Below, in pieces: positions 44,178 to 53,282 of a stretch of 64,000 nt of DNA. A program made the position numbers and the translations under genes. This DNA is from Bacteroidota bacterium (GTDB taxonomy: Bacteria > Bacteroidota > Bacteroidia > Bacteroidales > UBA12077): positions 62,001-126,000 of the forward strand of contig JAHLLG010000002.1 in assembly GCA_020444275.1 (NCBI GenBank), in the 5' to 3' direction. How positions within the stretch are numbered: position 1 is the first letter of the stretch; each line of letters starts with the position of its first letter. A model generated the notes under the pieces. That model did not search any database. It was not told where the DNA came from and was given only the letters and a program-made list of their open reading frames with translations.

Positions 44178-46541
44178 CTAAATTTCTTCATGTTCTGTTC
44201 GCCGAATAATTTCATTTTGTAGGTCTTCTCCCAGATCATTGAAGTAATCGCTATATCCTGCAACACGAACAATTAAATCTGTATATTTCTCAGGATGCTT
44301 TTGTGCATCGCGTAAGGTTCTTGCACTAACCACATTAAACTGAATATGATGTCCGTCCATTCGGAAATAGCTTCTTACCAGGTGTCCAAGTTTTTCAATG
44401 CTTTTTTCATCTTTGAAAAATGTTGGAGAGAATTTCTGATTCAACAGGGTGCCGCCAGTTTTAAGGTGATCTATTTTTGCAGCAGATTTAAGAACTGCCG
44501 TTGGTCCTTTTTTATCGGCTCCCTGGAAAGGACTTATGCCTTCTGATAATGGTTCAAAAGCTTTTCTTCCGTCGGGTGTTGCTTTCATTACACTGCCAAA
44601 GTACACATGCGATGTGGTCGGTAACATATTAATTCTGAATTTTCCTACACGATAAGTTGGTTTGTCATTGATAGCATCGTAAAACATTTCAAAAACTTTT
44701 ACTGCATATTGATCCGCATAATCATCATCGTTGCCGTATTTTGGAGTTTCATAAATTAAATCATGACGCAATTGATCGTACCCTTCAAAATTAGCTTCCA
44801 TTGCTTTTAAGAGTTCATCCATTGTAATGTTTTCTTTCTCGAAAACATTGTATTGTATAGATGTTAAATTGTCTGTAACACTTCCTAGTCCAACTCCCTG
44901 AACATAACTGGTATTATAACGAGCTCCACCTGCATTGTAATCTACACCATTCGAAATGCAATCTTCAATAATTAGCGACAAAAATGGAACTGGCAACTCC
45001 TCAGCATATAGTTTTTCAATGATATTATTTCCATTGAGTTTGATATCCGCGAAATAGTTTAGTTGCTTGTTATAGGCTTGTCGCAAATCCTCCATGGATT
45101 TAAACTCTCTTGGATCGCCAGTTTTAATTCCAATTTGTTTTCCTGATTTTGGATCAATACCATTATGGAGCGTCACTTCCAGTATCTTATTTAAATTAAA
45201 ATAACCGGTTAAGATGTAGCTTTCAGTACCAAATGCTCCTGTTTCAACACATCCACTTGCACCACCATTTCGGGCATCAACAATATCCTTCCCCTGGTTA
45301 ATTAATTCCTTAACAATTGCGTCTGTATTAAAAATGGAAGGCTGTCCAAATCCGGTTTTGGTAATTTTAATTGCTCGTTGAATAAAGTCATCCGGGTTCT
45401 TTTTACTCAGTTGTACCATTGAACTAGGTTGAAGAATTCGCATTTCTTCAATAACATCTAAAATAATGTAGGTTAGTTCGTTTACTGCATCTGTTCCGTC
45501 TTCTTTTACGCCACCTAAGTTAATTAATGAGAAGTCAGTGTAGGTATTACTTTCCAACGCGGTTACTCCCATTTTGGGTGGGGCAGGGTGATTGTTGAAT
45601 TTAATCCAGAATGCTTGTAATAGTTCAGTGGTAGATTCTTTGGTTAATGTGCCATTTTCAACCTCTTTTTTATAGAGCGGATATAAGTGTTGATCTAGTC
45701 TGCCTGGGTTGAACGAATCCCAAGGATTTACTTCTGTTATAACACCCAAATGAATAAACCAGTAGTGCTGAAGCATTTCATGAAAAGTTTCTGGTGCATT
45801 GGCCGGTACTTTACGACAAATTCTTGCCATTTCAAGTAGTTCAGCTTTTCGGTTTGAGTCGTTTTCAATAGTTGCGAGTTTATCCAATTCTTCAGCGTGG
45901 CGATGAGCAAAAAGTATTATTGCATCTGCAGCGATATTCATTGCTTTTAATTCTTCAATTTTATCTTGAGCTTTTGGATCATCTGAATTCTGATACTTTT
46001 CTATTGATTCCTGAATCTCTTTTTTCAGGTTTAGCATGCCATTCTGGAATATTTTTTTTCCGGCAACTGTGTGCCCCGGAGCGCGTTGTTCCTGAAATTC
46101 GGTAAAAATACCTGCTTCGTAGGCAGCTTTCCAGTCATCTGGAAGTAACACAAACATTTTATCGCGTTGTGAGTTTGCTTTCCAAAAAGGTATGATCTCT
46201 TCTTTATATGTCTTTTTTGTTTCATCATCAACACGGAACCAAACTTTAGGTCGGTTATTTAATACTTCTAAATCATGTAAAGAGTGCAAGCTAACTTCAG
46301 GATAGGTAGGAGTAGCTTTGGGTGCTGGTCCGCGTTCACCAACAATCAGTTCATTTTCGTTAATACAAATCTTTTTGTTTTCCAGAATGTTTTTAAATGT
46401 CAATGCTCTTTTTACAGGTATTGAAACCTGATTTGCTATATCGCTTTTATAAAATTCAGTAACCAGCATTGCGCGCTCTGCTGATAATCTATTTACAGCT
46501 GTTAAGCTTTCGTTTCTGAGTTTTTTTATTCGGCTATTCAT
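44178..46541 (-). CDS. hypD: Glycyl radical enzyme, probably trans-4-hydroxy-L-proline dehydratase
   Basis: 787 residues against 789 for Clostridioides HypD. The active-site loop is SGCVETGAFG with thiyl Cys431 and base Glu433; the glycyl radical Gly762 is in RVAGYSDYF. These, together with His157 (GHTVAG) and Asp275 (NPWDSF), lie exactly three residues before the residues I recall for HypD (434, 436, 765, 160, 278). PFL has ACCVSP instead and is excluded; choline lyase is longer. HypD turns hydroxyproline to pyrroline-5-carboxylate by radical dehydration. The activase is 89 bases upstream. No proC is near. Confidence 0.82.
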   Translation of the reverse strand: MNSRIKKLRNESLTAVNRLSAERAMLVTEFYKSDIANQVSIPVKRALTFKNILENKKICINENELIVGERGPAPKATPTYPEVSLHSLHDLEVLNNRPKVWFRVDDETKKTYKEEIIPFWKANSQRDKMFVLLPDDWKAAYEAGIFTEFQEQRAPGHTVAGKKIFQNGMLNLKKEIQESIEKYQNSDDPKAQDKIEELKAMNIAADAIILFAHRHAEELDKLATIENDSNRKAELLEMARICRKVPANAPETFHEMLQHYWFIHLGVITEVNPWDSFNPGRLDQHLYPLYKKEVENGTLTKESTTELLQAFWIKFNNHPAPPKMGVTALESNTYTDFSLINLGGVKEDGTDAVNELTYIILDVIEEMRILQPSSMVQLSKKNPDDFIQRAIKITKTGFGQPSIFNTDAIVKELINQGKDIVDARNGGASGCVETGAFGTESYILTGYFNLNKILEVTLHNGIDPKSGKQIGIKTGDPREFKSMEDLRQAYNKQLNYFADIKLNGNNIIEKLYAEELPVPFLSLIIEDCISNGVDYNAGGARYNTSYVQGVGLGSVTDNLTSIQYNVFEKENITMDELLKAMEANFEGYDQLRHDLIYETPKYGNDDDYADQYAVKVFEMFYDAINDKPTYRVGKFRINMLPTTSHVYFGSVMKATPDGRKAFEPLSEGISPFQGADKKGPTAVLKSAAKIDHLKTGGTLLNQKFSPTFFKDEKSIEKLGHLVRSYFRMDGHHIQFNVVSARTLRDAQKHPEKYTDLIVRVAGYSDYFNDLGEDLQNEIIRRTEHEEI

Positions 46542-46553
46542 TTTTCTTTTCTT

Positions 46554-46626
46554 TTGTCATTCCGGCGAAGACCCGGAATCTCTTTTACTTAACTAATAGA
46601 TTCTTGCATGTGTGTGTGAATGACAA
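46554..46626. mobile_element. 73-bp MITE/REP-like element between activase and glycyl radical enzyme
   Basis: Perfect 9-bp terminal inverted repeats TTGTCATTC and GAATGACAA enclose an inner 7-bp palindrome ATTCCGG/CCGGAAT. The core resembles the GTCATTCCGGCGAAGACCCGGAATC type of dispersed repeat. No ORF is inside and no target duplication is obvious. Confidence 0.6.
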
Positions 46627-46630
46627 TTGT

Positions 46631-47425
46631 TTATCCACCAATTCCAACTTTAAATCCAACAGATTCAAATTCTGTTTTTATCTTAAGCATCTCTTCATCA
46701 GATAATGGTTTGGTATCTTTCATTTTATTTTCGATCTTAAATCGATTATACTTTCCATTGGAAATGTTATGATAGGGCAACAAATCAATCTGGTTAATAT
46801 TTTTTAATGATTGAAGAAGTAGCTTAATCTTAGTGATGTTTTTTTTAGTATACGTTATTCCGGGTATAACTGGAAATCTTAAAATGACATTTTTATTGTT
46901 TTGATCGAGCCATTTCAAATTCTCAATGATTCCATGCACCGGAACTCCGGTAAATTTTTCATGTAAATTATTGTCTGTTATTTTAATATCGTATAAAAAA
47001 CAATCTGTTAATTCTGCTATCCTTTGTATTGTTCTAAGTGATGCAAATCCGGTTGTATCAACACATGAATGAATACCATCGTTTTTACAGAGACCAAGAA
47101 TTTTATACAAAAAATCTGCTTGCAGTAATGGTTCACCTCCAGAGAATGTTACACCACCGCCAGATTCTTCAAAAAAGATTTTATCACCCTGAATGGTTTG
47201 AAAAAGCTCTTCGATTGTTACTCTATAACCGATCTCCGTTTCTTTTTTAAATTCCTTGCCATCCAGCTTGTTGGTGCGAATATACTTCTCAGGTTTTGGA
47301 TTTTGACTCTCAGGATTGTGACACCACCAACATCTTAACGGGCATCCCTTAAAAAATATAGTTTGTCGTATGCCCGGGCCATCGTGCACAGCAAAATGTT
47401 TTATATCGAAAATTGTTCCTTCCAT
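46631..47425 (-). CDS. Glycyl radical enzyme activase (radical SAM), short form without ferredoxin insert
   Basis: 264 residues. The radical SAM cluster motif is CPLRCWWC (Cys28, 32, 35), then VTFSGGEPLLQ for SAM binding. Most activases of dehydratase-type glycyl radical enzymes carry a ferredoxin-like insert with eight Cys after CHNPES; here that stretch (PEKYIRTNKLDGKEFKKE) has none, so the length is that of PflA. It should put the radical on Gly762 of the enzyme encoded next. Its separation from that gene by a 73-bp palindromic element is unusual. Confidence 0.85.
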   Translation of the reverse strand: MEGTIFDIKHFAVHDGPGIRQTIFFKGCPLRCWWCHNPESQNPKPEKYIRTNKLDGKEFKKETEIGYRVTIEELFQTIQGDKIFFEESGGGVTFSGGEPLLQADFLYKILGLCKNDGIHSCVDTTGFASLRTIQRIAELTDCFLYDIKITDNNLHEKFTGVPVHGIIENLKWLDQNNKNVILRFPVIPGITYTKKNITKIKLLLQSLKNINQIDLLPYHNISNGKYNRFKIENKMKDTKPLSDEEMLKIKTEFESVGFKVGIGG

Positions 47426-47653
47426 TTTAAGAAATCATTAAAGCAATAGATAAATGAAAACAGGATTTGGTTCTCTTATAGAATGATTGGAATAATAAAA
47501 TGAAAGGAATTAGCAAATCCAGCACTCGAAAAGGCCTTTGCCAAAATTGTGGTATAAGTTATTTGAACAGAATGGATTCATATCAACCCTATTTGATACA
47601 AATATAAAGTTTTCTGAATCTAAATGCTAAAGTTAAATAGCAGATTTTAAATA

Positions 47654-48751
47654 TTAATTACCAGAGAGATTTCTTCTTTTATAATAATGTTTGGAGTCAC
47701 CCCACTCACCATAGCCGATGTCATCACCCGTTATTCCAATACGCATTTCCAAACAGTTGGTGCAATCTTCTGCTTCTTCATCCGTGCAAGGCTTGTTTTC
47801 GTATAACTTGTAATTATCACGATACATTCCTGGAGTTACGTTTGGCATAATGATATTTGCACCAACTTTAATGGCTTTTTCTCTTCCGATCGGGTCAATA
47901 GCCTGCAATGCAGTAGCTGCGGCAATATTGATATCTTTCATGATAATTCTTAAAAGTGAGATCATCTTAAGTGTTAAAACAAACCGATCTTCTACAGGCA
48001 TTAACAAATCTTTATGTTTGTAAAGCGGTGTGTCCACATGTTCAATATAAGGTCCCATTCCGCACATATCAATATCAAAATTTTTCATAAAGAAAAGATC
48101 ATTTGCCAAATCTTCATAGGTTTGAAAAGGCAATCCGATCATAACTCCGGTACCTGTTTGGTAACCTACTTTTTGCAATGACTTTAAGCAAGCTAAACGT
48201 GTTTCAAAGTCGTGTTTTTCGTTATTAGGATGGATTTTATAATACAAATCGGGGTTTGAAGATTCTATACGAAGCAGATATCTGTGTGCTCCGGCATCAA
48301 ACCATTCCTGATATACTTCTTCAGGTTGTTCGCCTAAAGAAATGGTAATACCCAGTTCGTTATTTGAAAGTTCTTTAATTTGTTTTAAGAGGTTTGTTAT
48401 TCGTTTTGTAAATTTTGGCGAAGATATTTCTCCGGCTTGTAATACAACAGAGCCATAATTGCTTTCATAAGCAAAGCGCACAGCATCCAGAATATCCTTA
48501 TCAGAAATATCGTACCGTTCAGCATTTTTATTATCCATTCGAATACCACAGTAGTAGCAATTCTTACTACATATGTTCGACATTTCAATTAATCCACGGT
48601 AATATACTTTCTTACCAACGTACTCTTCTTTAATTTGTGCAGCATGTTTAAAAAGTATATTTCTTTCTTCTTTATTGGTTTGTAAAAGCTGAACTATATC
48701 TTCTTTTGAAAGTGCTGGTTGCTTTAAAATATCCTCCACAAAATTGCTCAT
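47654..48751 (-). CDS. hydE: [FeFe]-hydrogenase maturase HydE
   Basis: 365 residues from ATG 48751; a GTG at 48775 would lie inside the Rex-like operator and is less likely. The radical SAM motif is CSKNCYYCGIR (C-x3-C-x2-C). Near the C-terminus CTDEEAEDCTNC gives the second, dispensable cluster of HydE (C-x7-C-x2-C). VVLQAGE, TGTGVMIGLPFQT and GMGPYIEHVDTP are HydE signatures. It acts on the HydG-made Fe synthon to build the bridging part of the H-cluster. It is divergent from the acyl-CoA synthetase operon. Confidence 0.93.
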   Translation of the reverse strand: MSNFVEDILKQPALSKEDIVQLLQTNKEERNILFKHAAQIKEEYVGKKVYYRGLIEMSNICSKNCYYCGIRMDNKNAERYDISDKDILDAVRFAYESNYGSVVLQAGEISSPKFTKRITNLLKQIKELSNNELGITISLGEQPEEVYQEWFDAGAHRYLLRIESSNPDLYYKIHPNNEKHDFETRLACLKSLQKVGYQTGTGVMIGLPFQTYEDLANDLFFMKNFDIDMCGMGPYIEHVDTPLYKHKDLLMPVEDRFVLTLKMISLLRIIMKDINIAAATALQAIDPIGREKAIKVGANIIMPNVTPGMYRDNYKLYENKPCTDEEAEDCTNCLEMRIGITGDDIGYGEWGDSKHYYKRRNLSGN

Positions 48752-48759
48752 AAACGGAA

Positions 48760-48777
48760 TTGTTAATTTGATCACAA
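48760..48777 (-). promoter_or_regulatory. Rex-like operator at the hydE start
   Basis: On the plus strand TTGTTAATTTGATCACAA; arms TTGTTAA and ATCACAA match known Rex half sites with one mismatch. It ends 9 bases before the hydE ATG. Confidence 0.65.
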
Positions 48778-48810
48778 AAGTAATAACATCATTTGAATAA
48801 TAAATGTTTA

Positions 48811-48834
48811 ATAAAAGACTTTTTTGTCTTTTAT
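48811..48834. other. Perfect inverted repeat in the hydE/synthetase divergent region
   Basis: ATAAAAGAC and GTCTTTTAT (9 bp, perfect) around TTTTTT. It could be an operator or a leader hairpin. The rest of 48778-49028 holds a decamer TGTTAAACAA (48872-48881) also found at 22936-22945, and TAAATTTG (48987-48994), a likely minus-7 element for the rightward gene. Confidence 0.4.
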
Positions 48835-49028
48835 TTTCTAAAACATTTTGATGTTAATATGTTGCAGAATATGTTAAACAATGTAAGTTTTGCAAAGAAC
48901 TGTACGTCTTATGGCTTAGTTTCATATTCGAACATTTTCAACAAATATGCTTACAAATTATAACTTAATACCTGATTTCTTTTTACTAAATTTGTGCAAC
49001 AATCAAAAATTAGTAAAAAATTATAATT

Positions 49029-51086
49029 ATGATAACGAAACAGCTTCTAGATCCCAAAAGTATTGTAGTAGTAGGCGGTTCGGATAATATTCAAAAACCG
49101 GGAGGTAAAGTTTTAAAGAACCTGATTGACGGTAATTTTAAAGGCGATTTATATGTTGCAAATCCTAAGGAAGATGAGGTGCAAGGTATAAAAAGCTACA
49201 AAAATCCCAATGATCTGCCACAGGTTGATATGGCAATTTTAGCCATTGCAGCTAAATTTTGTCCTGATACAGTTCGTTTATTAGCAGAGCAAAAAAATAC
49301 CAAAGCCTTTATTATTCTTTCTGCTGGATTTAGTGAAGAAAACGAGGAGGGAGCCAAGTTAGAGCAGGAAGTGGTTGATATTGTAAATGCCAACGATGCA
49401 TGTTTAATTGGTCCAAATTGTGTAGGAGTTTTAAATCAAAATCATAATGGTGTTTTTACTACACCGATACCAACCTTAGACCCACAGGGAGTTGATTTTA
49501 TTTCTGGTTCGGGTGCAACAGCAGTATTTATTATGGAATCGGCCATGCCAAAAGGATTGAAATTCTCAAGTGTTTATTCTGTTGGTAATAGTGCCCAGGT
49601 TGGTGTTGAAGAGATTGTAAAATATATGGATGAAACCTTTGATCCTGAAACCAGCTCAAAGGTAAAACTACTGTATGTAGAAAGTATTGATAAGCCCGAT
49701 ATGCTGCTTAAACATGCATCATCGTTAATTCGAAAGGGATGTAAAATAGCGGCAATCAAATCGGGTGGTTCAGAAGCGGGTAGTCGTGCAGCATCATCAC
49801 ATACAGGAGCGTTAGCAAGTTCTGATGTTGCGGTTAATGCTTTGTTCCAAAAAGCAGGTATCGTTCGTTGTGCTGGTCGTGATGAATTAGCAACTGTTGC
49901 ATCAATTTTTATGCATCCGGAATTGCAAGGAAAGAATATTGCAATCATTACACATGCTGGAGGACCAGCCGTGATGTTAACAGATGCTTTATCGAACAAT
50001 AAATTAGAAATACCACATATTGAAGGACCTAAAGCAGATGCCTTATTAGAGAAATTGTATCCGGGTTCATCTGTAGCAAACCCAATTGATTTTCTTGCTA
50101 CAGGAACAGCCGAACAGCTAGGTCATATTATTGATGCTTGCGAGAATGATTTCGACAATATTGATGCCATGGCAGTGATTTTTGGTAGCCCTGGACTTTT
50201 CCCTGTTTACGATGTTTACGATTTGTTGGATGAAAAGATGAAAACGTGTAAAAAACCTATTTATCCAATTTTACCATCAGTTATTAATGTAAAAGATGAA
50301 ATCGACGCGTTTATTAAAAAAGGTAGAATAAACTTTCCGGATGAAGTAATTTTTGGTAATGCACTTGCAAAAGTATATCATACAGAAAAACCGGTTCCTG
50401 AAAAGATTGATGTACCGGAAGTTGATCATTCAGCTATTCGCAACATTATTGAAAATTCAGAGGATGGTTATATTTCACCTGAAAAAGTGCAGGCATTATT
50501 GGATGCAGCTGGAATATCAAGGGCTGGTGAAGCTGTCGTTACATCTAAAGAAGATGCAGTAAAAGCTGCACAAGAACTAGGTTTGCCTGTTGTAATGAAG
50601 GTTGTTGGTCCGGTTCATAAATCGGATGTTGGTGGTGTAGTACTGAATGTTAAGGAGACAGAAACGGTTGCCAAAGAATTTGAGCGTATGATTCAAATTA
50701 AAGATACTACAGCAATTCTTTTACAGCCTATGCTTTCTGGTACAGAGTTGTTTGTAGGAGCAAAAGCTGAACCTAAATTTGGACACATGGTATTGTGCGG
50801 TTTAGGTGGAATCTTTATCGAAGTATTAAAAGATGTGAGTGCAAGTTTGGCACCACTTTCAAAAGAAGAAGCAGCTAAGATGATCAAAAATCTTCGCAGT
50901 TATAAAATTATTGAGGGTGTAAGAGGACAAGAAGGAGTGAACGAAGAGATGTTTGCAGAAATTATTGCACGCGTTGGAGCATTAGTAACTGCAGCACCTG
51001 AAATTGCTGAAATGGACCTAAATCCTTTATTAGGAAAAGCAGATAAGGTTGTTGCTGTAGATGCAAGAATTCGAATAGAAAAATAA
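49029..51086 (+). CDS. acd: Fused alpha-beta ADP-forming acyl-CoA (acetate-CoA) synthetase
   Basis: 685 residues, the alpha and beta parts of the enzyme in one chain. The N-terminal CoA-binding domain begins LLDPKSIVVVGGSDN; the succinyl-CoA-ligase-like domain has the phospho-His loop SHTGALASSD (His258, where archaeal ACD has His257); the C-terminal ATP-grasp half has PVVMKVVGPVHKSDVGGV. It turns acyl-CoA, ADP and phosphate into acid, ATP and CoA, the energy step of amino acid and pyruvate fermentation. The oxidoreductases 4 to 9 kb downstream would supply its acyl-CoA. Confidence 0.92.
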   Translation: MITKQLLDPKSIVVVGGSDNIQKPGGKVLKNLIDGNFKGDLYVANPKEDEVQGIKSYKNPNDLPQVDMAILAIAAKFCPDTVRLLAEQKNTKAFIILSAGFSEENEEGAKLEQEVVDIVNANDACLIGPNCVGVLNQNHNGVFTTPIPTLDPQGVDFISGSGATAVFIMESAMPKGLKFSSVYSVGNSAQVGVEEIVKYMDETFDPETSSKVKLLYVESIDKPDMLLKHASSLIRKGCKIAAIKSGGSEAGSRAASSHTGALASSDVAVNALFQKAGIVRCAGRDELATVASIFMHPELQGKNIAIITHAGGPAVMLTDALSNNKLEIPHIEGPKADALLEKLYPGSSVANPIDFLATGTAEQLGHIIDACENDFDNIDAMAVIFGSPGLFPVYDVYDLLDEKMKTCKKPIYPILPSVINVKDEIDAFIKKGRINFPDEVIFGNALAKVYHTEKPVPEKIDVPEVDHSAIRNIIENSEDGYISPEKVQALLDAAGISRAGEAVVTSKEDAVKAAQELGLPVVMKVVGPVHKSDVGGVVLNVKETETVAKEFERMIQIKDTTAILLQPMLSGTELFVGAKAEPKFGHMVLCGLGGIFIEVLKDVSASLAPLSKEEAAKMIKNLRSYKIIEGVRGQEGVNEEMFAEIIARVGALVTAAPEIAEMDLNPLLGKADKVVAVDARIRIEK

Positions 51087-51088
51087 AG

Positions 51089-51250
51089 ATGAGAAAATTT
51101 AGGGATCTAAAATTTAACGAAAAATTATTACTGGCATTAGCTATTATGTTAATTGCAGGGATAATCCTTAAATGGCCTCAGGTAAAAGAAGGTTTTGTGA
51201 AAGGTTTTGAGCGTTTTGGATTTATAAAATCAGAGAAAGTAGAAGAATAA
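51089..51250 (+). CDS. 53-residue single-span membrane protein
   Basis: A short ORF two bases after the synthetase stop and four bases before the porin start, so almost surely translated. The N-terminus is basic (RKFRDLKFNEK), then one membrane segment LLLALAIMLIAGIILKW, then a charged tail (KGFERFGFIKSEKVEE). No family is recognised. The position suggests a helper of the porin or of the membrane protein that follows, which is inference only. Confidence 0.6.
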   Translation: MRKFRDLKFNEKLLLALAIMLIAGIILKWPQVKEGFVKGFERFGFIKSEKVEE

Positions 51251-51254
51251 GAGC

Positions 51255-52532
51255 ATGAGAGCAAAATACTGGGTACTGTTGTTTGTGTTGCTTGCAAATA
51301 ATTTGTTTGGGCAGGAAAGTGAAGAAAAATCTACTATATCGGATGACAGGAAGATTAACCTGGAACTTTACGGATTTATTAAAAGTGATGTTTTTTATGA
51401 TTCTCGGCAAAATGTAGAAGCGCTGGAAGGTTTATTATTAATTTTCCCGAAAGATATAGCATACGATGAGAATGGAAATGATATGAATGCAAAGAGTTCT
51501 CTTGGTATTGTTGATATTTCTACCAGGTTAACAGGGAAGATAACCGGTCCTGATATTTTAGGTGCAAAGCTAGCGGGGCATTTTGAAATCGACTGGACAG
51601 GAATTACAGGAACCTATTTTACAAGCCGGGTTAGGTTGCGTCATGCATATTCGAAATTAAACTGGGAAAAAACTGAACTTTTATTTGGACGCACATGGCA
51701 TCCGATGTTTGTTACAGATTGTTACCCTTCGGTAATGTCACTGAATACGGGAATTCCATTTCAACCCTTTAATCGTAGTCCAATGTTGAAGTTGTCGCAT
51801 GAAATGGGGAAATTCAAGATTATTGGTGCTGCAATTTCACAAAGTGATTATGTTAGTTCCGGACCCGATGGAAAATCGGCAAAATATATTAAGAATGCTG
51901 ATATCCCAAATTTACATCTGCAATTACAATATAGGCCTGGAAGTTTTCTTTTAGGTGCAGCAGTTGATTATAAGTCAATAATGCCAAGGTTAACAACAGA
52001 ATCATTAATTAATAAGGATTCAGATTATGATTCTTTATTTGTAACAGATGAAAAAGTTAATTCCATTTCATATATGGGATATCTCAAATACAAGAAATCT
52101 AAATTAGAGATTAAAGCCAAAGCTGTTTATGGTCAAAACTTATCGGAAAGTATTATGCCGGGAGGATACGCAGTGAGCTCTTTGGACAGTATAACGGGAC
52201 ATGAAAAATACTCTCCATACAATCATTTTTATACCTGGGGAAATATCATCTATGGCGATCAAACAAAATTGGGTTTGTTTGGCGGCTATACAAAAAATCT
52301 GGGTGCAAATGAACCCATTGTCGGAGATACTTATGGTATGGCATTGAATGTAGATTACATTTACAGAGTAGCTTCAACGGTATCACATAAAATTAAAAAT
52401 GTCATGATGGCTTTGGAGGTTGAATATACTGTTGCAGCCTACGGTGATGTTGATAATCAGTATGGAGAATTTACCCAATCGCATGAGGTTGCAAACACGA
52501 GAATTATGTTTTCATTCTTTCACTTTTTTTAA
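51255..52532 (+). CDS. DcaP-like outer membrane porin
   Basis: 425 residues. The signal peptide ends LFGQ (about 20); the first strand INLELYGFIKSDVFYDSRQN is typical of DcaP-like and other trimeric porins, and the last strand ends in MFSFFHFF with terminal Phe. LGIVDISTRLTGKITGP and LLFGRTWHPMF are barrel strands of this family. These porins take up dicarboxylates and other small anions. Its place after the acyl-CoA synthetase suggests passage of an organic acid substrate or product, which is unproven. Confidence 0.82.
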   Translation: MRAKYWVLLFVLLANNLFGQESEEKSTISDDRKINLELYGFIKSDVFYDSRQNVEALEGLLLIFPKDIAYDENGNDMNAKSSLGIVDISTRLTGKITGPDILGAKLAGHFEIDWTGITGTYFTSRVRLRHAYSKLNWEKTELLFGRTWHPMFVTDCYPSVMSLNTGIPFQPFNRSPMLKLSHEMGKFKIIGAAISQSDYVSSGPDGKSAKYIKNADIPNLHLQLQYRPGSFLLGAAVDYKSIMPRLTTESLINKDSDYDSLFVTDEKVNSISYMGYLKYKKSKLEIKAKAVYGQNLSESIMPGGYAVSSLDSITGHEKYSPYNHFYTWGNIIYGDQTKLGLFGGYTKNLGANEPIVGDTYGMALNVDYIYRVASTVSHKIKNVMMALEVEYTVAAYGDVDNQYGEFTQSHEVANTRIMFSFFHFF

Positions 52533-52544
52533 TGAAATAATAAC

Positions 52545-53237
52545 ATGAAAAAGCAAGATATTATTTTTATAATTTGTTTTATACTTTTTTTCCTGCCATT
52601 CTTTGTTTCAGATACTGTTTTTGAGATTTACAAACAGTTTAATCTGGAACATGGAATGATCATGAGTTTTATCAAATTTGCTATTCTGGCTACTCTGGGA
52701 GAATCAATTGGTTTAAGAATTCGAAATGGAGTATACAATCAGAAAGGTTTTGGATTAATTCCCAGGGCAATTGTTTGGGGGGTGTTAGGTTTGACTATTA
52801 AACTTGCATTTGTAATATTCGCAACGGGCACACCTAAATTTTTAGCTTATCTAGGATTTACTGATGCTGTAGAAGCTATGAAAGGTTCATTTTCAGGAAT
52901 TAAATTGTTAGTTGCATTTTCAATCAGTGCAACAATGAACTTAATTTATGCACCGGTAATGATGACACTGCACAAAATCACTGATACACACATTATAAAT
53001 AATGGAGGAACTGTTTCGGGATTTTTTACAAAGATTAAATTTGGAGAGATCATGGTTAACATGGATTGGTCAGTGCAATGGAATTTTGTGTTTAAAAAAA
53101 CAATTCCGTTTTTCTGGATCCCTGCTCATACGATTACCTTTTTATTGCCGCCTCAGTATCAGGTTTTATTTGCAGCAATATTGGGAATAATATTAGGCGT
53201 TCTACTCGCTATAGCAAGTTTGAGAAGTGCGAAATAA
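52545..53237 (+). CDS. Integral membrane protein of unknown function
   Basis: 230 residues with about five membrane segments. The C-terminal stretch (MDWSVQWNFVFKKTIPFFWIP, then TFLLPPQYQVLFA) weakly resembles the Mpv17/PMP22 pattern but I would not assign that family. It lies 12 bases after the porin gene and just before the flavodoxin gene, whose promoter overlaps its end. It may transport the same solute as the porin. Confidence 0.65.
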   Translation: MKKQDIIFIICFILFFLPFFVSDTVFEIYKQFNLEHGMIMSFIKFAILATLGESIGLRIRNGVYNQKGFGLIPRAIVWGVLGLTIKLAFVIFATGTPKFLAYLGFTDAVEAMKGSFSGIKLLVAFSISATMNLIYAPVMMTLHKITDTHIINNGGTVSGFFTKIKFGEIMVNMDWSVQWNFVFKKTIPFFWIPAHTITFLLPPQYQVLFAAILGIILGVLLAIASLRSAK

Positions 53238-53248
53238 TTGTATATTTG
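53219..53248 (+). promoter_or_regulatory. Strong Bacteroidota promoter for flavodoxin
   Basis: TTTG (53219-53222), 18 bases, TATATTTG (53241-53248): a perfect match to the TTTG / TAnnTTTG consensus, 35 bases before the flavodoxin ATG. It begins inside the last codons of the upstream gene. Confidence 0.8.
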
Positions 53249-53282
53249 TAAGAATCGAAAAAAAATATTAAAAAAAGATACA

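Noticed and set aside
44178-46541. Pyruvate formate-lyase
   Set aside because: The active site is GCVETG with one Cys and a Glu base, not the ACCVSP pair of PFL; length and pocket residues fit HypD.
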